A stretch of DNA of 64,000 nucleotides from BOG-994 sp049514215 (GCA_049514215.1 JBEKVI010000010.1:1-64000), one strand, 5' to 3'. Counted from the stretch's first letter, positions 8,244-17,635 are shown. Translations and numbers: made by a program. Notes: generated from the letters alone by a model not told the origin.

Positions 8244-9268
8244 GACATTCCCTCGGCCTCAGAAAGGGAACGCTGGCGCGCCACAGTCCGCTCTTCGGCG
8301 GGAATGAAACACGCGGCTTCGCGCGAACTCGCGTCCAATGACCGGGGACGCTCGCTGCAGCGCTCGAATCGGCAGCTGCACCGCGGTGCGAACGAACAAC
8401 CCGAAGCCCGATCCAGGGGTGAAGGTGGCATCCCGGGAATGGCCCGCAAGCGTTCGGGTCTTTTTCCCCGCAAAGGGGGAATCGAAGCGAGCAGCCCCCA
8501 TGTGTACGGATGCCACGCATCCTGGAACAGCTCCGAAGTCCGACCGCATTCGATGATGCGGCCGGCGTACATCACCACGACCCGGTCGGCGAGTTCGGCG
8601 ACCACACCCATGTCGTGCGTGATGAGGACCACGGCGGAGCCGAAGTCACTTCGAAGCCGGCGCAGCAGGTCGAGAATCTGCGCCTGAACGGTCACATCTA
8701 AGGCCGTCGTCGGCTCATCGGCCACGAGCACGGCCGGATGGCACGAAAGCGCCATCGCAATCACGGCCCGTTGCCGCGTCCCGCCTGAGAGTTGGTGGGG
8801 GAAGCGATCGAACTGCACTGCGGGATTCGGAATTCCGACTTCGCCCAGCAGCTCGAGGGCTCGTCGGCGCGCACTCCGTCGCGATACCGATTCATGCGCG
8901 CGGATCTGCTCGACGATTTGCCATCCAATCGTGTAGACCGGAGTAAGCGCGGTCATCGGATCCTGGAAGATCATCGCGATCTGGGCGCCGCGGAACGCGC
9001 GCAGCTCGGCCTGGGGCAGGCCCACCAGTTCGCGCCCCTTAAAGAGGACTGAGCCTTCGATGATCGCATTGGGGTCCCGAATGAGGCCCATGACGCTCAA
9101 GAAGGAAACGGACTTTCCGCAGCCCGATTCCCCAACGACTCCCAGGATCTCGCGCGCACGAAGGTCAAACGATAGGCCGTCGACGGCACGCACCTGTCCT
9201 TCGCTCGTGCGAAAGGAGACGGTCAGATCACGCACCTTCAAGAGCGGTGATTCATTTTCACTGGCCAC
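8240..9268 (-). CDS. Dipeptide/oligopeptide ABC transporter ATP-binding protein (OppD/DppD type)
   Basis: 342-residue ABC ATPase of the OppD/DppD type: Walker A GESGCGKS, Q-loop MIFQDPMTAL, signature LSGGTRQRA and Walker B VLVADEPTTALD, with the C-terminal oligo_HPY region (SFAPRC). The signature has Thr where the family usually has Met (LSGGMRQR). The start is placed at GTG 9268, giving the normal N-terminus and an 11-bp overlap with the permease stop; an in-frame ATG at 9295 is an alternative. It partners the ATPase at 7224 as the second half of a heterodimeric motor. Confidence 0.9.
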   Translation of the reverse strand: MASENESPLLKVRDLTVSFRTSEGQVRAVDGLSFDLRAREILGVVGESGCGKSVSFLSVMGLIRDPNAIIEGSVLFKGRELVGLPQAELRAFRGAQIAMIFQDPMTALTPVYTIGWQIVEQIRAHESVSRRSARRRALELLGEVGIPNPAVQFDRFPHQLSGGTRQRAVIAMALSCHPAVLVADEPTTALDVTVQAQILDLLRRLRSDFGSAVVLITHDMGVVAELADRVVVMYAGRIIECGRTSELFQDAWHPYTWGLLASIPPLRGKRPERLRAIPGMPPSPLDRASGCSFAPRCSCRFERCSERPRSLDASSREAACFIPAEERTVARQRSLSEAEGMS

Positions 9269-10235
9269 TACGGACTCGCGGATCAATGAACGCATACACG
9301 ATATCGACCAAGGCATTGGCCGCGACGACGAAAAAGCTGCCGTACATGACGGTCGCCATGATCACGGGAAGATCCAAGGAGACCAGCGAATCGTAGGTCA
9401 GCTTGCCGATCCCGTGCAGACCGAAGACGACCTCGGTGAGGAGCGCTCCCCCGCCCACAAGAGCACCGAAATCCAGTCCGAACAAGGTCGCCAGCGTAAT
9501 CAATGAGCAGCGCAACGCGTGGCGGATCAGCACGCGAGTCTCGCTTAGGCCCTTGGCCCGCGCCGTCCGGATGTAGTCTTCCTCGCTCGCCTCCAGCAGC
9601 GCTGCACGCAGAACCCTCCCGTAGAGACCGGCGTAGAAAACAGCGAGAGTCAGCCAGGGCAAAACGAGGGTCTTGAACCACAGCCAGGGATCCTCGCTTA
9701 AGGGGGTATATCCCAGAGGGGGCACCCACGAGAAGAATACCGAGTCGTGCCACCGACTTTGAGTCAGTAGATTGACCACGGCGCCCAGCCAGTAAACAGG
9801 CAGCGAGATTCCCACCATCGCAAGCACCATGAGCGCGCGATCGAGAAGCGACCCGCGTGTGGCTGCAGCCACAACACCAATCAGAACCCCTCCCAAGAGC
9901 CAAAGCAGCGATGCTCCGAGAACGAGCGAGAGCGTCACGGGCGCTGCGGCCGTCACTTCAGGCAGCACAAGTTCACCCCGATTCACAAACGAGGTCAACT
10001 GGCCCGTGACGAACAGGCGCTGCATCAAGAGTGCGTATTGGACTGGAAGAGGACGATCCAAGCCGAAATCATGACGGACGGCGGCAAGCGTCTCGGGCGA
10101 CGCGTTGCGCCCGGCGATGCGGGCCGAGGGATCTGCCCCGGGCGTCGCAAAGAAAATCGCGAAGACCAGAAGGCTAATGCCAAACAAGACGAAGACCATC
10201 TGCCCGAGTCGGCGCGCGAATGTACCGATCATCAT
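9258..10235 (-). CDS. ABC transporter permease (OppB/DppB type)
   Basis: 325-residue permease with about six transmembrane helices. The N-terminal R-R-L-x-Q-x-x-x-V-L-F-G-I-S segment is characteristic of OppB/DppB. The EAA loop that contacts the ATPases, EASEEDYIRTARAKGLSE, lies at about residues 220-240. ATG at 10235 overlaps the stop of the upstream permease (ATGA). It forms a heterodimeric channel with the OppC-type protein encoded just before it. In this operon it comes second, whereas OppB normally precedes OppC. Confidence 0.92.
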   Translation of the reverse strand: MMIGTFARRLGQMVFVLFGISLLVFAIFFATPGADPSARIAGRNASPETLAAVRHDFGLDRPLPVQYALLMQRLFVTGQLTSFVNRGELVLPEVTAAAPVTLSLVLGASLLWLLGGVLIGVVAAATRGSLLDRALMVLAMVGISLPVYWLGAVVNLLTQSRWHDSVFFSWVPPLGYTPLSEDPWLWFKTLVLPWLTLAVFYAGLYGRVLRAALLEASEEDYIRTARAKGLSETRVLIRHALRCSLITLATLFGLDFGALVGGGALLTEVVFGLHGIGKLTYDSLVSLDLPVIMATVMYGSFFVVAANALVDIVYAFIDPRVRSGQ

Positions 10236-11275
10236 CCGACACGAATGCGCAAGCGAGATCTCGGATCGAGAGCATCGCGCAATCCGTCTCCAAAAAGATT
10301 GAGAGCGAGAACAGTCAAGGCGATGGCAAGCCCGGGAGTCAGTGCGACCATGGGACGCGTATAAAGAAGCGCAAGTCCATCCTCGATGATCGTACCCCAG
10401 CTGGCGTTTGGCTCCTGGACCCCAATAGAGAGGAACGAGAGCGCCGATTCAGTGAGCATGTTGAGCGCCATCATGAGAGGCACGAACACGATCACCGTGG
10501 TCGAGACATTCGGAAGAATATCGCGCAGGAGAATCCGGTGGCTCGGAACGCCAAAGCCGATCGCGGCAAGCACGAAGTCGCTGTGCTTGAGCGTGAGCAC
10601 CTGTCCGCGAATCGGACGCGCAACATAGGGGACGTAGATGACCCCAATGATGAGAATGGGCAGCGCGAGACTGCCGGCATCCAGCGTCAATGGACCGATT
10701 TCGATGCCCTTGCTAATGAGAACGATGGACAGCGAAATCGCGAGAAGATAAACGGGAAACGCCCATAGGATATCCATGAGTCGAGAAAGGATGGCATCCA
10801 CGATGCCCCCGGCAAATCCCGATACGACTCCAAAAAAGGTTCCCAGCGCAAGGCACAGGACCGTAGAGGCACCGGCGACGATGAGCGAGTAACGTCCACC
10901 GTAGAGGATACGTGCGGCGACGTCCCTGCCCTGGTTATCGGCGCCAAGGAAATAGCTTCGCTGCCAGGTCGGACCGATGGGCGTCTGCCCGAGTCCGAGG
11001 CCCTCGGTCGATGCCTGGATGACGGGGACCATTTCTCCGTCCAGGAGGATCTCGCCGTCGATGTTCGAGTGAAACGGATCGGTCTGGGCCACGAAGCGCG
11101 CATACGCTGGCGCAAGCAGGGTCAAGACGACGACGAAAAGAAAAACGCCCAGCGCGACCATCGCGACGCGATCCTGGCAGAGCCGACTGAATCCGGTGCG
11201 CCAAGCGCCCCGGCTGGGCGCGCGCCCGCGCAGCAACGGGGCGGGGTCTCCGGCGACCATCGGCTCCAGGGTCAA
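10232..11275 (-). CDS. ABC transporter permease (OppC/DppC type)
   Basis: 347-residue permease with the OppC/DppC layout: a cytoplasmic N-terminus, one helix (VAMVALGVFLFVVVLTLLAP), a periplasmic stretch with FLGADNQGRDV, then five helices. The EAA-like loop lies near residues 225-250 and a family-typical D-P-R-x-R ends the protein. It is the first gene of the operon. The start could be TTG 11275 (GGGGA six bases upstream) or ATG 11260 (GGAG only three bases upstream); I keep the former. No substrate-binding protein gene precedes or follows the operon. Confidence 0.9.
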   Translation of the reverse strand: MTLEPMVAGDPAPLLRGRAPSRGAWRTGFSRLCQDRVAMVALGVFLFVVVLTLLAPAYARFVAQTDPFHSNIDGEILLDGEMVPVIQASTEGLGLGQTPIGPTWQRSYFLGADNQGRDVAARILYGGRYSLIVAGASTVLCLALGTFFGVVSGFAGGIVDAILSRLMDILWAFPVYLLAISLSIVLISKGIEIGPLTLDAGSLALPILIIGVIYVPYVARPIRGQVLTLKHSDFVLAAIGFGVPSHRILLRDILPNVSTTVIVFVPLMMALNMLTESALSFLSIGVQEPNASWGTIIEDGLALLYTRPMVALTPGLAIALTVLALNLFGDGLRDALDPRSRLRIRVG

Positions 11276-11762
11276 ACGATTTCCCCGCAGACCAGGTTAG
11301 AAGGAATCAACCTTGTGGCACCGATGCGTTCGGGGGCAGCTTTTGCGACCAAGATGGGGCCTCGACGTTTTGTAATGAAAGCGGACTGCCCCCCATGGTT
11401 TGCCTTCTTCATCAAAGGCAAGGCCCCGGGGAGTGCACGACAGCGCGTGCTAAAGCGCACGTGGACCGTCATTGGACCATGACGATACTACGTCTTGGTA
11501 GGTGGGCCCAGCCCAGAGCGCGTTCGGGTGGCGCCCCTCCGCCCGCGCAAATCACGCGAGCGGCGAGGACAGGCTCTATCTTCTCAAGTGTCGTGCGCGT
11601 CGTTTTGCTGTTCGGGATCCGCGTAAACCCGACCTTCCCACGGCTTGACGATCGCCAAGGAGCTCATTGGCATGCAATTTGCAAGGGCTCGCGTGCGCGC
11701 GGTGGTACGAGGTAGTCCCCGGATGGGGACCGCGGCGCGCATCCAAGGGGAAGGACACCATC
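11276..11762. other. Divergent intergenic region between the Opp-type operon and the dctA-like gene
   Basis: About 490 bp between two divergent transcription units; it should contain both promoters. No binding-protein gene fragment or convincing small gene is visible. The last 20 bp hold a strong AAGGGGAAGGA ribosome-binding site for the downstream GTG start. Confidence 0.5.
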
Positions 11763-13070
11763 GTGATCAGATTCTTTCGTTCGCTTTTCGGCCAGGTGGT
11801 CCTGGCACTCGTGCTCGGCGTGCTGCTGGGCATGATGCAGCCCGAATTTGCGGCCAAACTCAAACCCCTGGGCGACGGCTTCATCAAACTGATCAAGATG
11901 CTCGTTCCAGCGATCGTCTTTTGCGTGGTCGTGACCGGGATCGCCGGGGCCGGAAGCCTGAAAAAGGTCGGACGGGTGGGAATCAAGGCCATCATCTACT
12001 TCGAGGTATTGACCACGGTGGCCCTGGCTCTGGGCCTTCTTATGGCCTACATCTTCAACCCCGGTGCGGGCATGAATATCGACCCCAAGGCACTCGATGC
12101 GTCGGCGATGGGGTCTTACATGGACACGGCCAAACAGATCAAGACGGGCGGGGCTGTCGAGCTGATCTTGCGCATCATTCCGACCACGGTCTTCTCAGGT
12201 TTTGTCACGGGCGACATCCTCCAGGTTTTGGTGGTGTCGGTCATGTTTGGTTGCGCCCTGTCCATGCTCGGTGAGCCCGTGGCACCGGTAGTCACGCTCA
12301 TCGAACGTATCTCCAAAGGGATTTTCCTGATGATGGGATTCATCATCAAGCTCGCGCCCCTGGGCGTGCTTGGCGCGGTCGCCTTCACCGTGGGGAAGTA
12401 CGGTGTGGGCTCACTGCGCCAGTTGGGATTCTTGGTCCTCCTCTATTTCGCCACGGTGACTATCTTTGTCGTGGTCGTCCTGGGAGGGGTTTTGCGGCTT
12501 GCGGGAGGCTATAGCCTGTTCAAGCTTTTGCGCTACCTGCGCGAGGAGTTGCTAATCGTGCTGGGGACCACTTCGTCCGACAGTGTGTTGCCGCAAATTA
12601 TGCGCAAGCTCGAAGTGATGGGCATCAAGGGCTCCACGGTCGGACTCGTCATTCCGACGGGGTACTCATTTAATCTTGACGCGTTCTCCATCTACCTCAC
12701 GCTTGCTGCGGTATTCATCGCACAGGCGACCAACACGCCTTTGTCCCTGCCCGATCTTCTCGCGATTCTGGGTGTGGCCCTATTGACCTCGAAGGGCGCG
12801 CACGGCGTTCCCGGGTCCGCGATCGTCATCTTGGCTGCGACGCTCTCGAGCATTCCGGCAATTCCGGCGATCGGTCTCGTTTTGGTCCTCTCGGTGGATT
12901 GGTTCATCGGCATCGCCCGAGCGCTCGGTAACCTGATCGGCAACTGTGTGGCTGCCGTCGTTATCGCCGCCTGGGAGAACGACATCGACAAGGCCCAAGC
13001 CCAACGGGTGCTCAACGCCGGTTCGGACCCCTCTGTCGTCGCGGCCGCCGAGGGATTCGCACCGAGCTAG
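11763..13070 (+). CDS. dctA: C4-dicarboxylate:cation symporter (DctA family)
   Basis: 435-residue DAACS-family transporter importing succinate, fumarate or malate with protons or Na+. Visible family motifs are GTTSSDSVLP (re-entrant hairpin HP1 serine-rich tip, about residue 265), PTGYSFNLDA (TM7 NMDGT-equivalent, about 297-306) and SKGAHGVPGSA (HP2, about 340-350). The C-terminal DWFIGIARALGNLIGN is the TM8 substrate-binding segment of DctA. The start is the GTG at 11763, preceded by AAGGGGAAGGA; no in-frame ATG gives a better N-terminus. It is convergent with the chemoreceptor gene, 26 bp away. No dctB/dctD two-component genes are in the window. Confidence 0.93.
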   Translation: MIRFFRSLFGQVVLALVLGVLLGMMQPEFAAKLKPLGDGFIKLIKMLVPAIVFCVVVTGIAGAGSLKKVGRVGIKAIIYFEVLTTVALALGLLMAYIFNPGAGMNIDPKALDASAMGSYMDTAKQIKTGGAVELILRIIPTTVFSGFVTGDILQVLVVSVMFGCALSMLGEPVAPVVTLIERISKGIFLMMGFIIKLAPLGVLGAVAFTVGKYGVGSLRQLGFLVLLYFATVTIFVVVVLGGVLRLAGGYSLFKLLRYLREELLIVLGTTSSDSVLPQIMRKLEVMGIKGSTVGLVIPTGYSFNLDAFSIYLTLAAVFIAQATNTPLSLPDLLAILGVALLTSKGAHGVPGSAIVILAATLSSIPAIPAIGLVLVLSVDWFIGIARALGNLIGNCVAAVVIAAWENDIDKAQAQRVLNAGSDPSVVAAAEGFAPS

Positions 13071-13096
13071 GCGCGCGCCCCGGTCGGTTCTCAAAA

Positions 13097-15403
13097 CTAG
13101 GCGCGCAGACGGACGGACTGTTTGGGGGCCTGGATGGCAGGAGCGCTCAACCGGGGCATGGCATTCTGCGTGTCGCAGTCCGCATCGGCCGTCTCCAGAC
13201 GGAATCGGGACATGACCTCGGAAAGCGTTTGCGCCTGTTCCTCGAGACTCCGCGCTCCGGAAGCTGCCTGTTCCACCAGGGCTGCATTCTGATGCGTCAC
13301 CTGGTCCATGGCGCCGATGGCTTCATTGATCTTTTCGATTCCGCCGCTTTGCTGACCTGAAGCCGAGGCCAGTTCTGCCATGATGTGCGTGACCCGCTTT
13401 ACGGCCTGCACGATCTCGTTCATCGTCGAGCCGGCCTTGTCGGCGAGTTTTGAGCCAGCGCTGACCTGATCGACTGATGCTCCGATGAGGCTGCGAATCT
13501 CCTTGGCCGCGATCGCGCTTCTCTGCGCAAGCGCCCGCACCTCACCGGCCACCACGGCGAAGCCGCGGCCCTGTTCGCCGGCTCGGGCCGCCTCTACGGC
13601 CGCGTTCAAGGCCAAGATATTGGTTTGAAACGCGATGCTGTCGATGACGCTGATAATTTCGACGACCTGCTGGCTGCTCGAGTGGATGGAGCTCATGGTC
13701 TCGACCACCTGGCTCACGGCTTCACCGCCGCGCAGGGCGACATCGGCAGCACCCATGGCCAATGCATTGGCCTGTTGCGCGCTTTCCGCACTTTGCCGAA
13801 CGATCGACGTCAGCTCGACCATCGAGGTCGCAGTCTCCTCGAGACTTTCAGCCTGACGCTCGGTACGCGCGCTAAGGTCATTGTTTCCCGCCGAGATTTC
13901 GCGCGCCGATGAGTAAATGGATTCGCCGGCGCTGCGGATCTGGGTGATCATCTCCGTGAGTCGTGCCACCGTCTCGCTCACATCCTCCCCAAGCTTGGCG
14001 AACAGATTTTGCCGAGGATCCATGTCAAAGCCGATAAAGAGGATTCCGACGACGTTGGCTCCGCTGGAGATCGGTTCGTAGGACGCCATGTAGTCATGAC
14101 CGAAAAGCTTCGCCGGTCCGACATAGTTGCGGCCTTGGAGCGCCAACTTGTAGGCGGCATGAGAGCGGTCGAGCTTGGTCCCAAGCGGACGGTTGCCTTT
14201 CTCGTCGGTGAGCGATGTCGAGATGCGTACAAAGTCGTCCTGATCTCGAACGAAGAGCGTGGCGACCGATCCGGTGACTTGGGTGAAGCGATCGACGACA
14301 TCAAAGTGGCCGTTAATACTGAGATCACCCGAGCGCATCTCCGGAGTGGCGACGCCCTGCACATCACAGCGCTCCGATGTGACCGTGAAACCTCCTGGAA
14401 AGTAGTCCCTGAACTGCCGGGTCAAATCGAGCGCACCCGATTCATAGTCCGTCCGAATCCGTTGGGTCAGATCGCCCTGGGCCAGCGCGCCCATGACGCG
14501 GCCCACATCTTCGAGCCGGGCCTCCGAGGCGGTCAGCAACAAGTTGACGCTTTCGCCCATCTTGCGGTGATCTCCCCGTTTCGCGGTGACGTCGATGCGG
14601 CCACGAAAGTTTCCCACGCGCGCCGCACCGATGACGCTGTTGACCTCGCGCTCCACCTGCACCTGTTCGTCGACGTCGACCCATTGACAGATCGATCCGA
14701 GCACGGTTCCGTCTGCCGCGCGCAGGGGGACTTCGATCACGTCGTAGTAGCGCCCGCCGAGCCGTCGGCGTTGCGAGCCGCAATCATCATTGGCCGCTCC
14801 CGGTGCCGAAGTGGGTTGGCCCTCGTCGAGACGGAACATCGACACGCTGCGCCCCAGAGTGTCCTCCGATCGGAAGCCGGGAATCTGGGCCGCAAAGGAT
14901 TTCTCGTCGCGCCGTAGAATGTTTTCGAGGGCCCGGTTCAAATAGACAATGGTCCCGTCCGGGTCGGCGACACAGACCGCCGAAGGCAGCGCATTCAGGG
15001 CGTTTTCTGCACCGGCCAGCCGTGCTGTCTGGTCTGCAACCTCCTCAAAGCGCTGCTGCAACTCGCGTTGCACCTCACTGAAGGCGTCTGCGAGATCAAG
15101 CCATCCCGACAAGCGCGTATGCCGGGGCGACAGCGCGTATTCCCCGCGCGAGAGTCCCTTTAGAATGGTGCGAGCTTCTGCGCTGACTCGAGCAGCCGTC
15201 CACTGGTCCCATACGAGGAACAGGCCCGCACCCATCAGCACCGTCGCAAGCACACCCAGCGCGAGAAGCTCCGGGTATTGGCGCACATAGTCCAATTGGG
15301 CCAGAGCAAGCACAGCGGCCGCCGTTGCGGCTAGCACCACTGCGTTGCGTACGTAGCCTTGCCAGGTGGCCAGTCTTAATCCCGTAGGGATCCGGTTATC
15401 CAA
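13097..15403 (-). CDS. Methyl-accepting chemotaxis protein with PAS, HAMP-like and Cache-like domains
   Basis: 768-residue chemoreceptor. Two closely spaced transmembrane helices (about residues 20-37 and 45-65) leave almost no periplasmic domain. Then follow a PAS domain (about 130-235), a HAMP-like segment (about 260-330), a Cache_3-Cache_2-like domain (about 340-480; residues such as GTKLDRSHAAYKLAL, YVGPAKLFGHDYM) and the MCP signalling hairpin with LALNAAVEAARAGEQGRGFA. It would modulate CheA through the hairpin tip. The start is TTG 15403, with a near-perfect GGAGG seven bases upstream; the open frame continues to 15568 but that part looks non-coding. The Cache-like domain is predicted to be cytoplasmic, which is unusual. 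No CheB/CheR-binding pentapeptide ends the protein. Confidence 0.9.
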   Translation of the reverse strand: MDNRIPTGLRLATWQGYVRNAVVLAATAAAVLALAQLDYVRQYPELLALGVLATVLMGAGLFLVWDQWTAARVSAEARTILKGLSRGEYALSPRHTRLSGWLDLADAFSEVQRELQQRFEEVADQTARLAGAENALNALPSAVCVADPDGTIVYLNRALENILRRDEKSFAAQIPGFRSEDTLGRSVSMFRLDEGQPTSAPGAANDDCGSQRRRLGGRYYDVIEVPLRAADGTVLGSICQWVDVDEQVQVEREVNSVIGAARVGNFRGRIDVTAKRGDHRKMGESVNLLLTASEARLEDVGRVMGALAQGDLTQRIRTDYESGALDLTRQFRDYFPGGFTVTSERCDVQGVATPEMRSGDLSINGHFDVVDRFTQVTGSVATLFVRDQDDFVRISTSLTDEKGNRPLGTKLDRSHAAYKLALQGRNYVGPAKLFGHDYMASYEPISSGANVVGILFIGFDMDPRQNLFAKLGEDVSETVARLTEMITQIRSAGESIYSSAREISAGNNDLSARTERQAESLEETATSMVELTSIVRQSAESAQQANALAMGAADVALRGGEAVSQVVETMSSIHSSSQQVVEIISVIDSIAFQTNILALNAAVEAARAGEQGRGFAVVAGEVRALAQRSAIAAKEIRSLIGASVDQVSAGSKLADKAGSTMNEIVQAVKRVTHIMAELASASGQQSGGIEKINEAIGAMDQVTHQNAALVEQAASGARSLEEQAQTLSEVMSRFRLETADADCDTQNAMPRLSAPAIQAPKQSVRLRA

Positions 15404-15669
15404 TTTGTCAACCTCCGTGATTCCTGCCGTGGGTAACGGGCGCAACCGACACAGTTGCGGCCTCCCCGCGAACCTGAGACCTCCAAGAGAGCAGGAAAAG
15501 GAAAAGCCAGGCAGCCGAAAGGCGCCCGGCTCACGCGCGGACGCGATCCGGGACTCTGCCGACCCCAAGCCGAACCGCGGCGCGCCCTTTCCTGAACACA
15601 GCCGTCCGATCCCCAGGTAAGCCTCCTATCGGTAGCGATTGCGTTTTCTTTAGATTCGCCCCCGCCGCT

Positions 15670-15687
15670 TCAGGTGTATCTACCTGA
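15670..15687. repeat. Inverted repeat TCAGGT-N6-ACCTGA
   Basis: Perfect 6-bp arms with a 6-base spacer, lying between the chemoreceptor and the AraC-type regulator. It could be an operator or a short hairpin; there is no T-tract, so a terminator is unlikely. Confidence 0.4.
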
Positions 15688-15834
15688 GTGTGCAGCCGCA
15701 GGGCCGGGCGGCGACGAAACGGGGGGTGCCGACGCGGGCAGCATGGATGCGAAACCCGACTCCATCCGCGGGTTACCACCTTTCGTGCAGACCGACCCTA
15801 GGGTTTCTCTGAGGGCCACCCCGGGGTCTTTCGC

Positions 15835-15846
15835 ACCTGCACAGGT
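15835..15846. repeat. Inverted repeat ACCTG-CA-CAGGT
   Basis: 12-bp inverted repeat (5-bp arms, 2-base centre) using the same half-sites as 15670-15687 in the opposite relative orientation, about 200 bp before the AraC-type regulator start. Possible regulator site; short enough to occur by chance. Confidence 0.25.
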
Positions 15847-16043
15847 ACCGCGTTTGAGCGTGCGAGCTCGACTGATCTCGAATCCTGAATTGTTCAAGGA
15901 TCGCTCATGGTTCCGTAATGACCGGAGCCGTCGCGCCTGCCTAGAATTTCGCGGTGCGAAGGCCTGCTTCGTCAGAAGCGTAGCGAAGCGTTGCGGGTGC
16001 TCAGCCGGAACTAGAACAAATTCAAACCGTTGCCGTTGACTTC

Positions 16044-17477
16044 ATGATCCTGACCCAAGCCGAACAACATCGACTTCTTGACCAAGTCTTTCATCTGACC
16101 TTTGCGGGAAAGCTCAAACCCGCGATTCAGATGCTCATGCGAAGTCTCGAGCAGGTCTGGCCGGAATCGATGGAAGGTTTCACCCCTCTGGAGGACGCCC
16201 TGGCGCTGCTTCAGCTGATGCGCGGATACGCTGAAGAAGCTCCTGCCGGGGCCACGCACTTGATGCGAAGTGAACGCCGAGAAGAAGCAGGCTGTTTGGG
16301 AATCCTCTTGCGTGCGTGGCTCGCTGCCCTGCGCGGGGAAGTGACCCGTGCCCTGGATATCGCAAGGGACCTTCTCTTCTACAAGGAGTTAAGCGATACC
16401 CAAACGACGGCTCCGCTCGTCCTCATGGGCGTCTGCTTCGCCCAGCTGGGTCGCTGGGAGCTGGCCCTCGAGTGCGTCGACAAGATCGAGGACTTTTCGC
16501 TGGCAGAAGAGCATCCTGCGATGCTCGCAGCCGGTCTGCTCCGTGGGGAGATCCTACTGCGGCGCGCCATCCAGCATGCCGCGCGCGAATGTATGAATCG
16601 CAATGGCCGGGTTAAACGTCGATTTCCCCCTGCCTCGTATGCATTTCTGCACGAGAACGCGGCGGCGTGCTTTGAAAAGGTGCACGAGCACTCGGGGGAG
16701 TTCACATTGTTTTCACGGCTGGCCATAGCGGGCGCAACCGCGGCCCGGTCGCTGGGCGTGACCGAATTTCGCACGGCGAGCAGGCTAGAGACGCATCTGC
16801 AGTGGTTGCAGGAGTGCGGTTTCACCTTTTTACATCGCGTGGGTCGCAGTACATTGGGAATGCTGCATTTCGTCGCTGATGATCATCGCCTTGCCCGCGT
16901 CTGGTTGATCCCCCTGGCTTCAGAAGCGCAATTCCATGTCGGCGGCCCCTTCGATCGGGAGTCGTTGCAAGTCACCGCATTTCTTCTCGAGACGCCGCAC
17001 CCGAGATCTGCCGTGGCGGCGCTTTGCAAGTACCTGCGCGAGCAGGAGGCACGGCTGGCTGCGGCCGACGCCCTCGTCGGGCGATTCGACCTGGCTTCGA
17101 TCATTGGTGGTCGGCGAATGCGCAAGAGCGTTCGAGGTCCGAGTCTGATCGAAGCCGTTGAGCAGCATGTGCTCGACAGCCTCGACCGGCGTCAAAGTGT
17201 AGACGAACTGGCCTTGGTAACTGGCGTGTCGCGGCGCAAGCTTGAGCTTTCGTTTCGGACGCTCACCGGCCAAAGCCCAAGACAGTTCATCATCGAGCTC
17301 AAGCTCCTTCAGGCCCGGCGGATGATGGAGCAGCACGTGCACATCTCACCGAAGATTCTAAGGGGGATTGCGCGCCGGACCGGATTTGCAAGCTATCGCC
17401 GTTTCGAGGCCAATTTCGTCAGAGCCTTTGGATTCGCCCCCGATGAGACCTGCACTTTGGCCTCCAGTGAGAATTGA
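16044..17477 (+). CDS. AraC-family transcriptional regulator with long helical N-terminal domain
   Basis: 477 residues. The C-terminal ~100 residues (about 370-470) form an AraC/XylS DNA-binding domain: a first helix-turn-helix with SVDELALVTGVSRRKLELSFR and a second with ILRGIARRTGFASYRRFEANF, ending in the F-x-P-x-E region. The N-terminal ~350 residues are not a cupin; they are Leu/Ala-rich, apparently all-helical, with TPR-like spacing (for example LGRWELALECVDKIEDFSLA). This would suit a protein- or small-molecule-sensing scaffold. ATG at 16044; no strong ribosome-binding site is seen. It is divergent from the chemoreceptor. Targets are unknown. Confidence 0.85.
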   Translation: MILTQAEQHRLLDQVFHLTFAGKLKPAIQMLMRSLEQVWPESMEGFTPLEDALALLQLMRGYAEEAPAGATHLMRSERREEAGCLGILLRAWLAALRGEVTRALDIARDLLFYKELSDTQTTAPLVLMGVCFAQLGRWELALECVDKIEDFSLAEEHPAMLAAGLLRGEILLRRAIQHAARECMNRNGRVKRRFPPASYAFLHENAAACFEKVHEHSGEFTLFSRLAIAGATAARSLGVTEFRTASRLETHLQWLQECGFTFLHRVGRSTLGMLHFVADDHRLARVWLIPLASEAQFHVGGPFDRESLQVTAFLLETPHPRSAVAALCKYLREQEARLAAADALVGRFDLASIIGGRRMRKSVRGPSLIEAVEQHVLDSLDRRQSVDELALVTGVSRRKLELSFRTLTGQSPRQFIIELKLLQARRMMEQHVHISPKILRGIARRTGFASYRRFEANFVRAFGFAPDETCTLASSEN

Positions 17478-17549
17478 CCTGCCCGACCGGCGGCTCGCAT
17501 CGACCGCGCATCCCTGTTTCGAGAAGCGACCTCGGGTCACCTCTTTTCG

Positions 17550-17555
17550 TATAAT
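17550..17555 (+). promoter_or_regulatory. Candidate -10 box (TATAAT)
   Basis: A perfect TATAAT stands 80 bp before the start of the small exported protein gene, in an otherwise GC-rich stretch. No good -35 box lies at 17 bp, so an activator would be needed or the match is chance. Confidence 0.3.
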
Positions 17556-17635
17556 GGGCCATTGAATTCCCCGTCCGACGGCCAAACTACTGGCTTGAAG
17601 CGGGGTCGCAGGCATTTTCATTGGGGATTGCGGAT

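Larger units (their letters stand above)
15404..16043. other. Long divergent intergenic region
   Basis: 640 bp between the divergent chemoreceptor and AraC-type regulator genes. Open frames present here show no family features. It holds two inverted repeats built from CAGGT/ACCTG half-sites (15670-15687 and 15835-15846), annotated separately, and should contain the promoters of both genes. Confidence 0.5.

Noticed and set aside
7176..8687. 503-codon plus-strand frame over the Opp ATPase genes
   Set aside because: Antisense of two clear ATPases; product has no motifs.
13068..13105. Direct repeat CTAGGCGCGC at both ends of the dctA/chemoreceptor gap
   Set aside because: Ten-base match containing one stop codon in a GC-rich tract; likely chance.
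15674..16039. Possible 121-codon gene before the AraC regulator
   Set aside because: No ribosome-binding site, no motif, composition like non-coding DNA.
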